Source: Anodontia alba | Lineage: Eukaryota > Mollusca > Bivalvia > Lucinida > Lucinidae | NCBI GenBank assembly: GCA_964016985.1 | Contig: OZ024827.1 | Coordinates: 55,306,137 to 55,370,136 of the forward strand | Direction: 5' to 3' | DNA: 64,000 bases | Shown here: one piece after another, positions 12,190 through 25,964 of the stretch | Layout: every line of letters begins with the position of its first letter | How positions within the stretch are numbered: position 1 is the first letter of the stretch | Translations under genes and position numbers: made by a program | The notes under the pieces: model-generated | Databases searched by the model: none | What the model saw: the letters and a program-made list of their open reading frames with translations, nothing else | What the model was told of the DNA's origin: nothing

Positions 12190-12840
12190 GTCGCTAGTGG
12201 ATTGTAGAGTATACGGAGGACGTAATGTGTCTGTGGTGGACTGTAGACTACAGGAAGTACTAGAACATGGTCTTTAGTGGACTGTAGAGAATACGAACTG
12301 GTACTGGGTTTCTAGTGGGTTGTAGAGTATACGGAGGACTGGTAGACACATCTGTGCATTTTTCGCGGACTGTAGATTGTATGGAGGACTGGTACTTATT
12401 AGGAGGACTGGTTCTAGGTCTTTAAAGGATATATATATACGGAGGACTGGTACTGGGGCTGTAGTGGCCTTAGAGTAAACAGGACAGGTTCTGGGTCTGT
12501 AGGGGATTGTGGATTTCACTTAGGACTGGTACTGGGTCTGTAGGGGACTGTATACTGGGGACTGGTACTGGGTTTGTAGTGGATTGCACTATGAACGGGG
12601 GACTGGTACTGGGTCTGTACTGGACTGGAAAGCATACGTAGGTTTGGTGTTGGGTATTTAGAGAATTGTAGCGTATACGGAGGATTGGTACCTTGACTGT
12701 AGTGGAGTGTAAAGTATTCGGAGAACTGGTACTGTGTCTGTGGTGGACTGCGGAATATACGGAGGACCGGTACTGGGTCTGTAGTTGAATGTAGAATATA
12801 TGGAGGACTAGTGCTGGGTCTGTAGTGGAGTGGACTATAG
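12190..12840 (+). repeat. 41 bp minisatellite
   Basis: About 15 imperfect copies of a unit of roughly 41 bp. Each contains GGACTGGTACTGGGTCTGTA followed by GTGGACTGTAGAGTATACGG or variants. The last four units (from about 12680) are the most regular. Some units are shortened. Confidence 0.9.
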
Positions 12841-14606
<1,766 letters not shown>

Positions 14607-14901
14607 ATATAATTAAAGACAATTGGCATGTAAATACTGATTAACTTAGGCCTATAATTACATCAATTTCAATACCTCATTTACAAAGTGCAAGCTAGAC
14701 ATGCAAGAAATTATAAAACTCTACACCAGGTGGAAGGACGCCGTTGCATTTTGTGTTAAAATCAACGACCATCCATACTTAACCCATTGTAGACGGAATA
14801 GACTCTCCGACACTATATATTGGAAGAGTCCAATTTTAATTTTAGGTATGTCCGGCTATGAGATTTACATATTCCTAGAGAAAAATAGCTAAACTGTTTG
14901 C

Positions 14902-14961
14902 AAACAGTGGAGACCCTGATCAGACGCCGCATGCGGCGTCTGATCTGGGTCTGCACTGTTT
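14902..14961. repeat. Strong palindrome (cruciform candidate)
   Basis: A perfect 28 bp palindrome (14918-14945, half-site GATCAGACGCCGCA) sits inside a longer imperfect one whose outer arms are AAACAGTG and CACTGTTT. It may be the terminal hairpin of a non-autonomous element. The other end was not found. Confidence 0.8.
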
Positions 14962-15034
14962 GCCAAGTACCCTTTTACGGGTTTCCCGAGGTTAAAGGAT
15001 GATTTGTTGTATATAAAACGATGATGCCCACTGC

Positions 15035-15165
15035 AGATATTGATTTTTCCAACTTAGTCGTTTTTCCCATTTAGTCGTTTTTCCAACTTAAGCGCTTGAT
15101 ATACGTTTTCCAAGATAGTCGTTATTTTTTCCCACTTAAGCGCATTTCCAACTTAGTCTCTTAAC
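15035..15165 (+). repeat. Short degenerate tandem repeat
   Basis: Variants of TTTTCCAACTTAGTCG and CCACTTAAGCGC recur seven or eight times in 130 bp. Confidence 0.65.
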
Positions 15166-15454
15166 ACACGTCTGTTTTTTTTAAACTAAATATCTGTTTT
15201 ACAACTTCCTCGATGTGTTTTACATATGTCATTGAAATATTAATCGTCTGCTTATGTTCATCGATTTTCTGGTCAGTAGCGATAAAGTTTGTCAGTTAAA
15301 GTTTTTCTTGTCAGGTTTTAATCACACTGACGATTTTATCGCAATGCACAGAAAAAGAAATGTCTCGATACTCCTTTTTCTAAGCGAATATCGGATTTTT
15401 GCGAGGCGAATGGGCCAGTTTTGGAGACGTTTCTTTTTCTGAACAGCCTACTAG

Positions 15455-16115
15455 CAGACGACATTCGTCCAAGCAGAAAGGATGTGAAAGTTACAGCGGT
15501 TTGCCAAAGCCTGACCAACCTTTGCGCGGCACGACGTATGGCTTACGGGTAAGTGCCTCCTTCTTGCGCTCAGCCCCCGGGCCGGCGGGGGGCCGTCCCC
15601 AGGCGGCACGAAGGTCTGTGCGATGGAGACGGTCGGTTATATGAATTGCTGGTGTTCCACCTAATCCTCCTATTTAATTTCACATTTTATAAGAACCCTT
15701 ACCATGCTAATGGGCAGATTCAGCAGATGCTGGCCCACGGTACTTTAAAACCCCAGGAGCTGGGTAGAATTCTTTACACGCACATCCCAGTCCTGGGGGC
15801 GAACCACCTGTCTGTGCCAAATCCTGTTTTCTGAGAAAAATATATCAATATGTCGTCTGCTGAAATTTTTACTCAGAGCGTTAAAATATACAATCAGGGA
15901 TGTATTTGAAAATACGCATAAATTACTACTGTTCATTCAGCACACATAATCCCATGTCGTCGTAATATCCACCAAGCAGAACGGATGCGGGGCACCAGAT
16001 AAATCGGATAGTTTTCCTGTTCAGGTAAGTGCCTCCGTTTTTTGCGTTCAGAACCCCTGGGCCGGCGAGAGTGGGGGCCGTCCCCAGGGGCTCTCACTAT
16101 GCTCACTTGGGGGCC
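15455..16115 (+). repeat. Two copies of a GC-rich dispersed segment
   Basis: The segments about 15460-15625 and 15965-16105 share CAAGCAGAA(A/C)GGATG, then (C/G)GGTAAGTGCCTCC, then GGGCCGGCG and GGGGGCCGTCCCCAGG. They are separated by 340 bp. The shared GTAAGT looks like a splice donor, but no flanking coding exon was recognised. Confidence 0.6.
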
Positions 16116-16231
16116 GCAGGGGCTCGGGCCTCAGGAAGCAGCCGCATGCCCGAGGGTGTCGTCTAGACGTACATACAGAATTGTTTGTCTACGTGGGAGC
16201 GTCTCGGCGTAGCTGTCAATTTTTTATCTAC

Positions 16232-16290
16232 GCGGAAGCCCCTTGGGGGGGGGGGGGCGATATAACTACTTTACTCGCCCCCCCCCCCCC
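16232..16290. repeat. G-run / C-run foldback
   Basis: A run of about 13 G with CG is followed, after a short AT-rich loop, by CG and a run of about 13 C. It could form a hairpin or a quadruplex. Confidence 0.7.
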
Positions 16291-16369
16291 TGCTGCTTCC
16301 TGACCTTCTTATATGTATGTCTCAGGACTGAAAGGGGGAACGCAATATAAGTTGTAAGTATATCTTGAA

Positions 16370-17040
16370 GTAAAGAAAAATAAGCCATTTATTTTGATGC
16401 ACAAGATTTTTCAAAATCGGCCTAGAAATAAGGAAGTTATGGTGGTTTGAATATGTTTAAAATGGCTGTCATGGATGCCGCCATATTGTAGGCTTTGTGA
16501 CGTCACACAGCCCAAAATAAATATGCAAAACCAAATTATAAAGTTTTTTTTTTAAGATTAATTTTGCTACAGATTGTTTTATAATCTTTTAATTCTAGTG
16601 ACAAGCAATTATTTCCCCCAAAATAAACCAACTTTATGAGAATAACTACCTGTATGAAACGAACTTTAATTTTTATAAAACCTCATTAAATACTCAAAAT
16701 GGCGGCGCTTATTCCACCAATGTTGAAATATTCAATTTTTACTTAATTTTCCACCGATTTTGATCAAGTTTGTGTCAAAATTCATTGTTTGTAAAGTTTT
16801 GTTTTTTTTTACTTTAAAGCACAATACCTGGTGATGACAACGTCAGAAACAGGCATTTTCAGCATCAAGGGGACATAACTTCATGACAGATAGGTTGACC
16901 TCATCAGTTTTCGAACTTATAGTAGATTTTATCCCTGACCTACATATATGTAAGTTTCAAGAGGATCTGATCAAACCTTAGGCCAAAAAAGCTGTTTTTC
17001 CTGTAACCCGAGCGACTCTGTCTCAACCCCCTCCCCACTC
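16370..17040 (+). repeat. Dispersed repeat Z (copy 1)
   Basis: It contains GATGCCGCCATATTG and, at about 16683, CATTAAATACTCAAAATGGC. The second block and the downstream GATTTTGATCAA..TTTGTGTCAAAAT..CA text recur at about 38600-38740 and 46665-46780. No coding frame. Origin unknown. Confidence 0.55.
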
Positions 17041-17049
17041 TATACTAAA

Positions 17050-17790
17050 ACCAGAGGACCATTCGTCCTGAAACGCTCACCTGACTGCTGAAGAAATATT
17101 AAAATTTAGCCCCAGGGCAGGGCCACACAATCCATGTGAGCAAAATTTTGATGTCAATGGATACCTTTTATCATTGTGACCCACTGCTGCAAGTTTAAAC
17201 CGTATCTCTTTGAACTATTATTATTATTATTTTTTTTTTTACATTTTTTTTATTTATACAATTTATACATGTGTATATTCCCGGGACAGGACACTGGGTG
17301 GGGGGGTGGGGGGGGGGGGCAGAATTTTGATGCCAACAGATACCCTCTGTCATTGTGGCTCACTGTTGCAAGTATCAAACATTTCTCTTTGAACTGTGAT
17401 TTATTTTCTACAATTTTTTTTTCATTATTTTAGACATGTAAATAGCCCCGTGGCAGGGGCACATAACCCGCTTGGGCAGAATTTTGATGTCAAAGTTACT
17501 CTCTGTCATTGTGGCTCACTGTTGCAAGTTTCATTTTTTCCCCTTTAAACTGCGATTTTCTACATTTTTTTTTTTCATTATTTTATGCATGAATATAGCC
17601 TAAGAGCAGGGGAACATAACCCCTGTACTGGGGCCAGAATTTTAATATCAGTAGATATCCTCTGTCTAGTATCAATCACCACAAGAATACCAATTTGTTT
17701 TTGCGAAATAATTAAAATTCTAACGCAATAATTTATTTTGTTGCAACAGTAAATGTATATTGTATTTGAAAGAGTAACCAATCTTGCAAA
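17050..17790 (+). mobile_element. Pearl-related element, left end plus four core units
   Basis: The left end AGAGGACCATTCGTCCTG..CGCTCACCTGA resembles 1901-1936. About four units of 150-180 bp follow (near 17100, 17285, 17450 and 17600). Each has GGGCAG(G)..CACA, AATTTTGATGTCAA, a TGTCATTGTGG block and a T-rich stretch. No microsatellite or terminal hairpin is seen, so the right end is missing or was replaced by the Tc1 sequence that follows. Confidence 0.65.
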
Positions 17791-17851
17791 GTTTAGACAC
17801 TTTAAAATTCTGATGAGTTTGTGCAGTCAGGCGTTTTGACCGTTTTCTTTT

Positions 17852-18717
17852 TTGCATGGCCTGGCAGACCGAGGTCGACTATTGGCAGTCCAAGACAGGT
17901 TCCTCAGACTCATTGCTTTGCGACAACGTTTCAGATCGTCTGTTAAACGTACTGCCAACATTCGACGGGCTACAGAAGTGGCAATCCACTCTCGTACTGC
18001 ACGGAACCGACTAAAATCTGCTGACATCAAGCCTCGTAGATCTTGCCTGAGGAACAAGCTGACTCCCCACCACATTCGGGGGAGTTTCGCTTGGTGCCGT
18101 CATCATCGCCGTTGGAGAAGAAATCAGTGGGGCAACATCCTTTGATCAGACGAATCGCGTTTCAACGTTGATTTCTACGACCGGGTTAAACGTGTATGGA
18201 GGAGAGTCGGCGAGTGTTATGTTTCTGTAACCACACCAGAACATGGCAGATACGGCGGAGGCAGTGTATAGGTTTGGGCGACTGTGAGTTACAAGCACAA
18301 GACTGACCTTCACATTGTTCAGAGAAACATGAAGGTGTTGAAATACCGTGACACAGTGCTTATCCCAACTTTACAGCCTCTTGTTGCTCAGACTGGACTA
18401 ACGTTTCAAGATGATAAACGCCCGTCCTCATCGGGCCAGGATTGCTACGGATTACGTCCAGCAGCAGGTACTACAGACGCTACCCTGGCCAGCAAGATCG
18501 CCGGACCTCTCACTCATAGAGCAGCCAGCTATGGGTTGAGTTAGGGAGGAGAACTTACTAGAGACACCCAGGTATCCGCACTCGTCAGCAACTGGAGCAA
18601 GCATTACGTCAGGAGTGGCAGGCAATTCCTCCAAGAACTGTACAGAATGTGATTAACAGTATGAGATCTCGTGTGAACGCTTGTATAGAACATAATGGAT
18701 GCCACACCAGGTACTGA
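17852..18717 (+). pseudogene. Tc1-like transposase, DD34E, degenerate
   Basis: The order matches a Tc1 transposase: an arginine-rich N-terminal DNA-binding part (LTPHHIRGSFAWCRHHRRW), SDESRFNVDFYDRVKRVWRR with the first catalytic D, GRYGGGSV-stop-VWAT, QDDNARPHRARIA (second D) after allowing for one extra base, SPDLSLIE (catalytic E, 34 residues after D) and the C-terminal NACIEHNGCHTRY-stop. Lesions are a TGA just before SDESRF (18143), a TAG in place of the usual M (about 18269), a one-base insertion at about 18416 and a further shift after IEQ. Inverted termini were not delimited. Confidence 0.85.
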
Positions 18718-18800
18718 GTACGTTATGTGATTAACAATGAGATCTCGTGTAAACGCCTCTTGTATACGCTGTAACGGAGACCACACCAGGTACTGAGTTT
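18640..18800 (+). repeat. Tandem duplication of Tc1 C-terminal end
   Basis: A segment of about 77-85 bp with ATGTGATTAACA..ATGAGATCTC and CCACACCAGGTACTGAGT occurs twice (18645-18718 and 18725-18799). The copies differ by small indels. Confidence 0.8.
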
Positions 18801-19069
18801 AGCCTGGATATTATGCGGCAGACTGCATGCCTAGTTGTCAACCCGTTGATGGCTATGCTTCACTCTTTAATTGCACGACGACGGTTCGGGCCTCAGACTC
18901 AATGACGGCCTCTTCGTAAAACTTTAACCAGTGGGTTGGGGCTTGACGATATGTCTTTGGCTTGGCCCGCCGTGGTTCAACTATTAGTTTTCATTTACTC
19001 TGGCATACAGTAGAATAAGCCATGAGTCTAGTTTATTATAGTGATTAATTTGATTTGTATGTTTTCGCT
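18801..19069. other. No gene recognised
   Basis: Possibly the remaining flank of the Tc1 copy. Nothing else is supported. Confidence 0.4.
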
Positions 19070-19510
19070 TTGATGCATTGACTGAGTTTGGAGCCTTTAT
19101 GCGAACCGAATTTTTATGTATTAAGAATAGCATCGGGACCCAGGGTGAAGTTGGCTAGCTGTAAAAGTGCTTTAAATCCCCGGTAGTTCGATCTACTGAC
19201 CGTTCTAAGTCGGTGGTCCCTGTGTTAGTCGTACTCTTTGTTGCTTTATGGTTTATTCTGCGAGGCGATTTGTTTATGTCTTACCTTGTGTTATTTTGTT
19301 CTTGTGTTTTTCAGTCCTTTTAGCATTGCGATTACCTCGCTTGGGGAAGAGCTAATCTTCCTGCTTTTGTACGTTTGTTCGATTTGTGCTTGTTTGGATT
19401 TGTCGGTTTCCTCTTCCTCTTGGTGTCTGGGAAGGGCTGCGGTTTGTGATTGTGGTACTCCCTGGACTTTTCTCTTACCTTTGTTTGGACTGAAAAACCT
19501 TCAAAGCAGC
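19070..19510 (+). repeat. Dispersed repeat X (copy 2)
   Basis: It shares GGAGCCTT.ATGCGAAC and TGACCGTTCTAAGTCGG with 8610-10090, and CTGGGAAGGGCTGCGGTTTG..CTCCCTGGACTTTTCTCTTA with 26125-26180. A reversed fragment is at 54200-54270. Confidence 0.65.
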
Positions 19511-21640
19511 AGCTATACATGGGTTTGAAACCATGAAAACATGCCTTTTGCGATATTCTTTTGACTTTGTTTTCATTTTGCAGCTTACTTGCTTTTCAGA
19601 ATAAATTAAAGCAAATGATTTTTATCGAAAGCTTGTGGGTTTTTAATGTGATTCCCGATCACGATGTTGCATCGATCTGCTAACATGGTAAAAGTGCAAT
19701 GTTTGAACGGGTACCCTTTCCCAATTTCCGACGTCGCTATTCTTAAGCAGCTATATTCCTCACAAAAATGTTGATACTGTTTCCAAAAACCACAAGGCAA
19801 TTCACCATATTTATGAAATGCGAGGCAAAACAAATAGGAGTCGCAACACAATTTTCCGATAGTATAAATGCCTGTGGAAAAAGATGACGGATGAATCTGA
19901 ATGTACTGTGCCCCTGGAGCTTGCTGTCTGTTTAAAATCATGGAGAAACAATGAACAAAATAACACGTTTGCTGTCTATATTTTTATTATCATTTTTATC
20001 TTTTATAACACGCATATAAATAAATTCATGTTCTGCAGCTGTTTAACTATGCCGGGGTTACTTTTTAAGCCGTCGGTAAGTAAATCAAAAATTTTTGTGT
20101 GGCCTTCCACTAGGGATATACCAGTAGTTAACTTTTTTCCAGTTGATCTGAAATTCAGCAAAATCTGAATGTCAGAGGCGAACAGAGAGGACCGTTTATT
20201 TTATTAGTTTTTTTTACGTTGTACATAATGTAAATTGCCGAAGACGACTTCTGTGTATAATTACTTTATTTGTAATTTAAACTGTTGTGGTTATTTGGAT
20301 TCTATTTTTAGTAACATTTTTTCACTAAAACGATTTGCCATTCTTTAATTGTTTGCTTTTAATATTTTAACTCTTACGACTGACAGACATTTCTCATGAC
20401 CTGAAAGATCTCATAAACGCGGAGTGAGTTCCGTTCCGGTTCCAGACTTCGGGTCTGTCAGATCTCATGTTTACGCTACACCGCCATTGCTTTAAATCGG
20501 CTAGGTGTTAAGGGCATTCGGACAGAGAGACAGAGAGGCCGCAGACAAAACACCCTGAGTCAGTTTCTGATGGTGTGGGCGCTTGTTCAGCAAAATCGAG
20601 TTCGCAGGTGAAATGTCCTGTCTACGTAATGCATGGACGGTTCCTTTTTTGTCCATCAATCATCTCTTTGTCATAGACGCCGGTCTGCTAATATCCGATA
20701 TACTACCGACAGATACATTTTCCCGTTAATTATAGAACCGATCATCTGACCATTTCACCCTAATCTTTTTTTTTTTTTTTTTTTTTTTTGCTTCAAATTA
20801 TTGTAACTGAGGTATTTTACGGTTTCACTCGCCTCAGTAATAATGAAATTCTGTTCGTGTTGTTTCTGAAAAGGATTTCCAATACCAAAATCGGCAAACA
20901 TACCTCGTACGTCCTTGCGACAGTTCGATTTGGGTTGCAAAGGCAGGTCGGACAATAATTCTTGCGTTCATTAATTGCAAGAAAACTTTCATACCTTTCC
21001 ACAGCAGAGAGGATGATGGAGGAAAATCATTTAATAAGTAATAAATATGTTGCATGTCTGCCTTGAAAAAGAAAAAGAAACTGATACAATGACAATACTG
21101 GTAACGTTTGGGTCATCGAATATTTCTCATTTATTTCCCTGTGTGGCATTAATTTAATCGACAGGGATTGGCGGGACAGCACGTTGTGTATAATTTATTT
21201 GCCTCCAGTAATTGGTGTATCAAAATGGCATCGCATACTAATAAAAAAAGTCGGTGAAGAAAACCCAACCATAATATGAACGGCGTACCTCGTGTGGCAT
21301 ATATAGTATTGTCGTCAGAAATAGTATTGGCGAGGCTTCATATGCAGTCCAAACTCACTCGGTTATGAAATTTTAGAGAACATTTTTTTACCTAATCTGG
21401 TCATGGTGATCTTGGAAGCCAGTTCCAAATGGTTTTCGCAAACTTAAAAGACTGTGTTCTAAAGAAGCCTTATCAGCTCACTCCACCCAGCAATAAAATA
21501 TAGGTATTATCAAATATGATAGTTTGAACAATCTTTTCCCAAAAATGTTTAATATAAAAATGTGAGCTCTATTAGCCAAACAGTTCCGGGGAAGAAATCG
21601 TATGGCTGTTTTAATATGTATGGTCATAGCGGCCAGCTTG
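19511..21640. other. No gene recognised
   Basis: AT-rich sequence with a T25 run at 20765-20789. A 111-codon open frame on the minus strand (19941-19606) has no family resemblance that I recognise and no splice or promoter support. Confidence 0.4.
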
Positions 21641-21929
21641 GTTTGTTTATGTTGAGGTTATACGGCCCAGTCAACCCAATAGGGTCAGCGCGGTCAATTT
21701 ACGTAACCACATTTTTCTGGACAGGCTTAAGCAGTTAACCAGTATTGTGCAGATTCTTTCGTCAGAAACTGACAACTGCCCTTCTTGAATCAGCGGAAGG
21801 GAGAGAATGACCGTAGAAAATATTTCATGAGCAATCTCGACGTAAGAATGTTGCCGACCCGGGCGGGGTCGTACCTGCATCCTCCTGATCACGAGTCGGA
21901 CGCGCATCCAACTGAGCCACCGAGGCCCC
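21641..21929 (-). mobile_element. tRNA-derived SINE, full length
   Basis: On the minus strand the head reads like a tRNA: the A box TGGCTCAGTTGG (21908-21919) and the B box GGTACGACCCC (21865-21875) are spaced as in an RNA polymerase III promoter. A body of about 200 bp and a tail ending in CCTCAACATAAACAAAC follow. A second, headless copy is at 39793-40040. It resembles the V-SINE/RUDI type reported in molluscs, but I have not verified the family. Confidence 0.85.
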
Positions 21930-22520
21930 AATGCTCTATGTCGAATAAACGTTTGTCATAAACGAGGCTATATTGGAGGTTGGCCCCAAATGAAAGAGCT
22001 TGTTGCAAGAGTGCTTCATATGTGACCTGGATTTAATATGGGAACCATTTGGATGCCGATTCCCTATAACTGTCATAAACATTACAGGATGCTTCTTTTG
22101 CCATTTGTGCTCAGTGGACCAGGCTGTTCAAGAGAAGAAGCCTGTTTGTTATATCAAATCATGGCAGCCATCTTGGATATCGGTTACCAGTTTCTCAACT
22201 TTTTAGTTTCGCTGGAGCATATAGTTAAAAATCGGAATCTAATCGGTATAATAAACTGCGTCATTATTATTTTTTTTTCTTTCTTTTTATCGTCTTCAAT
22301 TCTGAATTAAGGATACAGTTTGGGTTAAAATATTATTTTCAAGCATTTCTTACATTTCTATAGTATTGTGTTCCTCACTAGAATATAAGAATATGAAATG
22401 CATACAAAAACTACAAATTATTTTTTTAATATTTTAACGCTAGTTGTTAATTTTGTTTTCTTTCCCTACTAACACTGCCATTGAAATGGCAATGACTATA
22501 AAATTATCAACGGTGATAAA
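21930..22520. other. No gene recognised
   Basis: AT-rich sequence between the SINE and a mariner. No feature seen. Confidence 0.4.
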
Positions 22521-23800
22521 TACGAGGGTGAGTCAATAAGTAACTAGCCTAACTTATTTCCGGTTGAGATCCACCTCTTCTTTTTCGATGTAATTGCCCT
22601 CTAGTGTGATGCACTTAAACCAACGGTGTTCAAGTGCCATTAGCCCAGAACTGAAAAAGTCAGGGTCCTTTCCTTTGACCCACTCCTCAACTGCCGTCAC
22701 GACTTCTTCATCAGACCGGAAATGAAGTCCACGGATATCCTTTTTCAAGTTTGGGAATAGGAAGAAGTCGCTAGGAGCTAGGTCAGGCGAATAGGCAGGA
22801 TGTGATATTAATTTGTACCCGTTTTGCTCTACAGCATCCATTGCAACTTTGCAAGTGTGGACTCTCGCGTTGTCCTGTTGCAGCAAAACACCTTTAGAGA
22901 GTTTACCTCGGCGTTTTTCACGGATGGCGGTTCTCAGCTGGTCTAACAAGTTTGCATAGTACACTCCAGTTTATGTACTTCTCTTGGGTAAAAAGTCCAA
23001 CATAATAACGCCTTTTGCGTCCCAAAATACTGTGGCCATCACCGTGCCAGCAGATAGTTGCGTCTTGAACTTCTTTGGCCTCGGGGACCCAGACCCTACC
23101 CACTGACGACTCTTAGCTTTAATTCTCTGGCTCATAATAATGAACCCAAGTGTCATCTACAGTCGCAACCAGACGCAAAAGAAAATCATCTTTTGACCTA
23201 TAACGCTTCAACAAGGCGCTGCATACTGATGCTCTGGTTTCCATTTGCTCAACGCTAAGGGATTTGGGAACCCAACGGGCTGTTAGCTTGCGCATACCTA
23301 AACGATCATGTAAGATTGTTGAAACGCTACCATGTGAAATGCCTAATGCCTGCGCTATTTCTTCCACCTGAATTCGCCTATCAGAGTATACCAGATCCCG
23401 AACTTTCTTACACATTTCTTCGTCGGTGGCATCCAGTGGGCGTCCAGACCTGGCTTCATCTTCTAAAGACGTTCTACCGCGTTTGAATTCCCCTACCCAG
23501 AATTTAACCTGAGCATAAGATGGTACAGAAGACCCATAAACATCGGCTAACTCGCCATGTATTTCCTTGCCTGTTTTACCTTTTAAATACAAGTACCGAA
23601 TTACAGCACGGTACTCAACTTTAGATGAAAAGCATGCCTTAGCCATGTTTGACATTCAATATCTTATAAAAGAGTGACTCGATACGTGTGCAATTTTGTA
23701 ACCATGTATAAAACATATATTGAAACAAAGCATGAAAATCGTGACCGTCTTGGTCCATCGGAAATGGGATAGGCTGGTTATTTATTGACACGCCCTCGTA
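22521..23800 (-). mobile_element. Second mariner transposon, complete but dead
   Basis: Inverted ends of about 40 bp (CGAGGGTGAGTCAATAAGTA against CGAGGGCGTGTCAATAAATA) lie within TA duplications at 22521-22522 and 23799-23800. The total length is about 1.28 kb. It belongs to a different mariner lineage from the copy at 8654, as shown by its transposase. Confidence 0.95.
22554..23646 (-). pseudogene. mariner transposase (SETMAR-like lineage), DD34D
   Basis: It starts MAKACFSSKVEYRAVIRYLY. It has a helix-turn-helix region (EEIAQALGISHGSVSTIL), the linker WVPKSLS, the first catalytic D in TVDDTWVHYYEPE, the second in QQDNARVHTC and the third in SPDLAPSD, 34 residues on. Two lesions are seen: an inserted T just after YEPEN (about 23118) that shifts the frame, and an in-frame TAA at about 22968 between LPKRST and GVYYANLL. 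The rest is well preserved, which suggests recent inactivation. Confidence 0.95.
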
Positions 23801-23822
23801 CTTCTGCTTTAGTTGCTCTTAA

Positions 23823-24402
23823 CCCTTAGACTGCTAAAAAAATGAATCAAGCCTGTAACTGCTCGAGAAGTCATTTCTCCCTTAATTTTGCCTCGAATTA
23901 CATAGAATTTTCACATACAATTTGCCGATCGTAGGTGGCCATTTTACCGGAGAAGGAATGGTCACGTGACTAGAAAGTCACGTGACAGTCACGTGTAAAC
24001 CGGGAACCGTTTAAGACACTTAAAAAAAAAAGTTACAAGAGACCAGCGCCTACTGTGTACTATTGCAAATGAAACAAGTGACATACAAAGGTCTACTGTT
24101 ATTCCTACTTCTTTCTCACTGGAAATGATTCAGGTGTTATGGGCTTTTTTCCAGAAAATCATGATCAATCTGTTGAAGTGAGTGCTGAAATTAATTGCAG
24201 CTTGTAATTTGGTATTCTCGGTCTTTTTTAGTGGGGGTAAAATCCAGCACCTGACTATCTAATGAAAAGTGGCGTGTTTGTATGAAAGTAGGTTCACTCC
24301 TGTATGAGAACACTTGCTCTGAATGGTTATAGTAAGTATGACAGGCTTTAGAGTTGGCAGACCCTTCCAGCGCGACAATAGTCGCACTTAGCAGTCTAAG
24401 GG
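23823..24402. mobile_element. piggyBac-type MITE with TTAA target duplication
   Basis: The 15 bp inverted ends CCCTTAGACTGCTAA and TTAGCAGTCTAAGGG are flanked directly by TTAA (23819-23822 and 24403-24406). TTAA duplication and CCCTT-type ends are diagnostic of piggyBac. The 580 bp interior has no transposase. It contains three CACGTG hexamers in about 40 bp (23950-23995) and a subterminal hairpin GCGAC-AATA-GTCGC (24373-24386). Confidence 0.9.
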
Positions 24403-24406
24403 TTAA

Positions 24407-25964
24407 TCTATAATTAGTTTGGCCCAAGCTATCTATTATTGTATGTTGGACGCTGGTTATTTTTTATTAATTATTTCATAAAAGAAGCATTTCCGATTTG
24501 CTGCCCAGTAGTAAAGGAAAAGAGGGGAGAGTCTTATGGTTTTACTTTAGTCCAGATTTCTGTCTGCAGTCATGAGAAAATGAAGTTAATTGGTCTCAAA
24601 CAATTTTGGCTTATTTCTGCAAACTGCAGACCAAGGACCTGAGAAAACTTAAATGGATTCAAATATTTTATTTCTAAATGAAATTTAGCATACATAAAGT
24701 TTGACATATTGTCTCAAAAACCTATCTCAGTTTCTTTGTAACTGCTTCTATTCAGAAGCAGTGTTTCATTTAGAAGGACTAAAAAAATTAGTTTCACAAT
24801 TTTATTTCTTCGTACTTATTCAGTCTATCCCAGTATTGGGGCTCTTTGGGGGACTTTGCTTTGGTACCGAATCAACAAAAAAGTTGACAGGGCTGTAATG
24901 GCATATTTTGCTTACCACCTTTTACTTATTAGATTCAGATAAAACAATTAAGACATTTAAAAGTATAAAATCTAAGCTTTAAAATGATTATGTTTCTGCT
25001 TGGGAAAAGGCTGCAAAAAGGGAGTTGGGGTAATTTGGGCGAACTACATATCCTTAACATCCAAATATAACGTTAACACTTCTATAAAATTTTATGGCGA
25101 CTTGGTCTATGATTGCAGAAACATACTGATTTTTTTATAACTTAGTCTGTAACCGCAGAAGAATACCGATTATTCGGAATAATCAAAAACGATTCTCACT
25201 AATTACAAAAAAAAGATAGGTGACAATATGCATGCTACAGCTAACTGAATACTGAAGACCAAATGCTTTTGTACGAAACAACGCGTCAGAACCACGTGTT
25301 TTCGCCATAATGATCGGAAATCGTACAGTTTCATGTAATTTATTTAAAGTAGCCATTTGGACAAGATAAAATGTATGATTCTTGAAAGGAACTCTACATC
25401 AGCAGTTTCGTTACCTCTTGTTTCGGCTTGGGAACAAATAGAACAAGACCTTTGGTTTTCGATAGTTCATAATGGTTTCCGGTCTGGTTCTAAACTTTCA
25501 GGGTTTTAGAAGATGTGTGTTTAAGTGATTTAAAAAACAGAAAGGAAGGATGAGAAAATAACAAATTTAGTGGTTAAAGAATCTCAGAATTCAAAGCCAA
25601 ATCAACAACGTTGAACATAAATGTCAACCACCTACAAAAGACAATACCGGATATAAATAATCATACACAAACATTTTACGACCTTCACTTTAATGTTGGA
25701 TAACGTTATCAACATGAATAATTTGTCAGTCGAGCGTACGGTATGTTACATAAATGCATGCAATAAATTTATTTAACTAACGACAAAAACGATAAAAATC
25801 AGCTGATTTGACGACGGCTTACAATGCAGTGACCTCATACAATATGCTCTTAGATAGCGATAAACTGAATATATATACAGGTTAATGCGCCCAGAGTTTA
25901 AGATGCAAGAAGTATTTCTCGAGAGCTGCATCATAATTTTTTCGTTTCGCGAGAGTAAAACTGA
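24407..25964. other. No gene recognised
   Basis: AT-rich intergenic or intronic-type sequence. No repeat landmark or exon was recognised. Confidence 0.4.

Noticed and set aside
19606..19941. 111-codon minus-strand open frame
   Set aside because: No motif, homology or splice signal recognised. This length is expected by chance in a 64 kb window.
21860..21929. Possible tRNA gene on the minus strand
   Set aside because: It has A and B boxes but is continuous with a SINE body shared with 39793-40040, and I did not find a proper acceptor stem.
24191..24427. 78-codon minus-strand frame considered as the last SLC7 exon
   Set aside because: It lies largely in the piggyBac-type MITE and has no acceptor or family motif.
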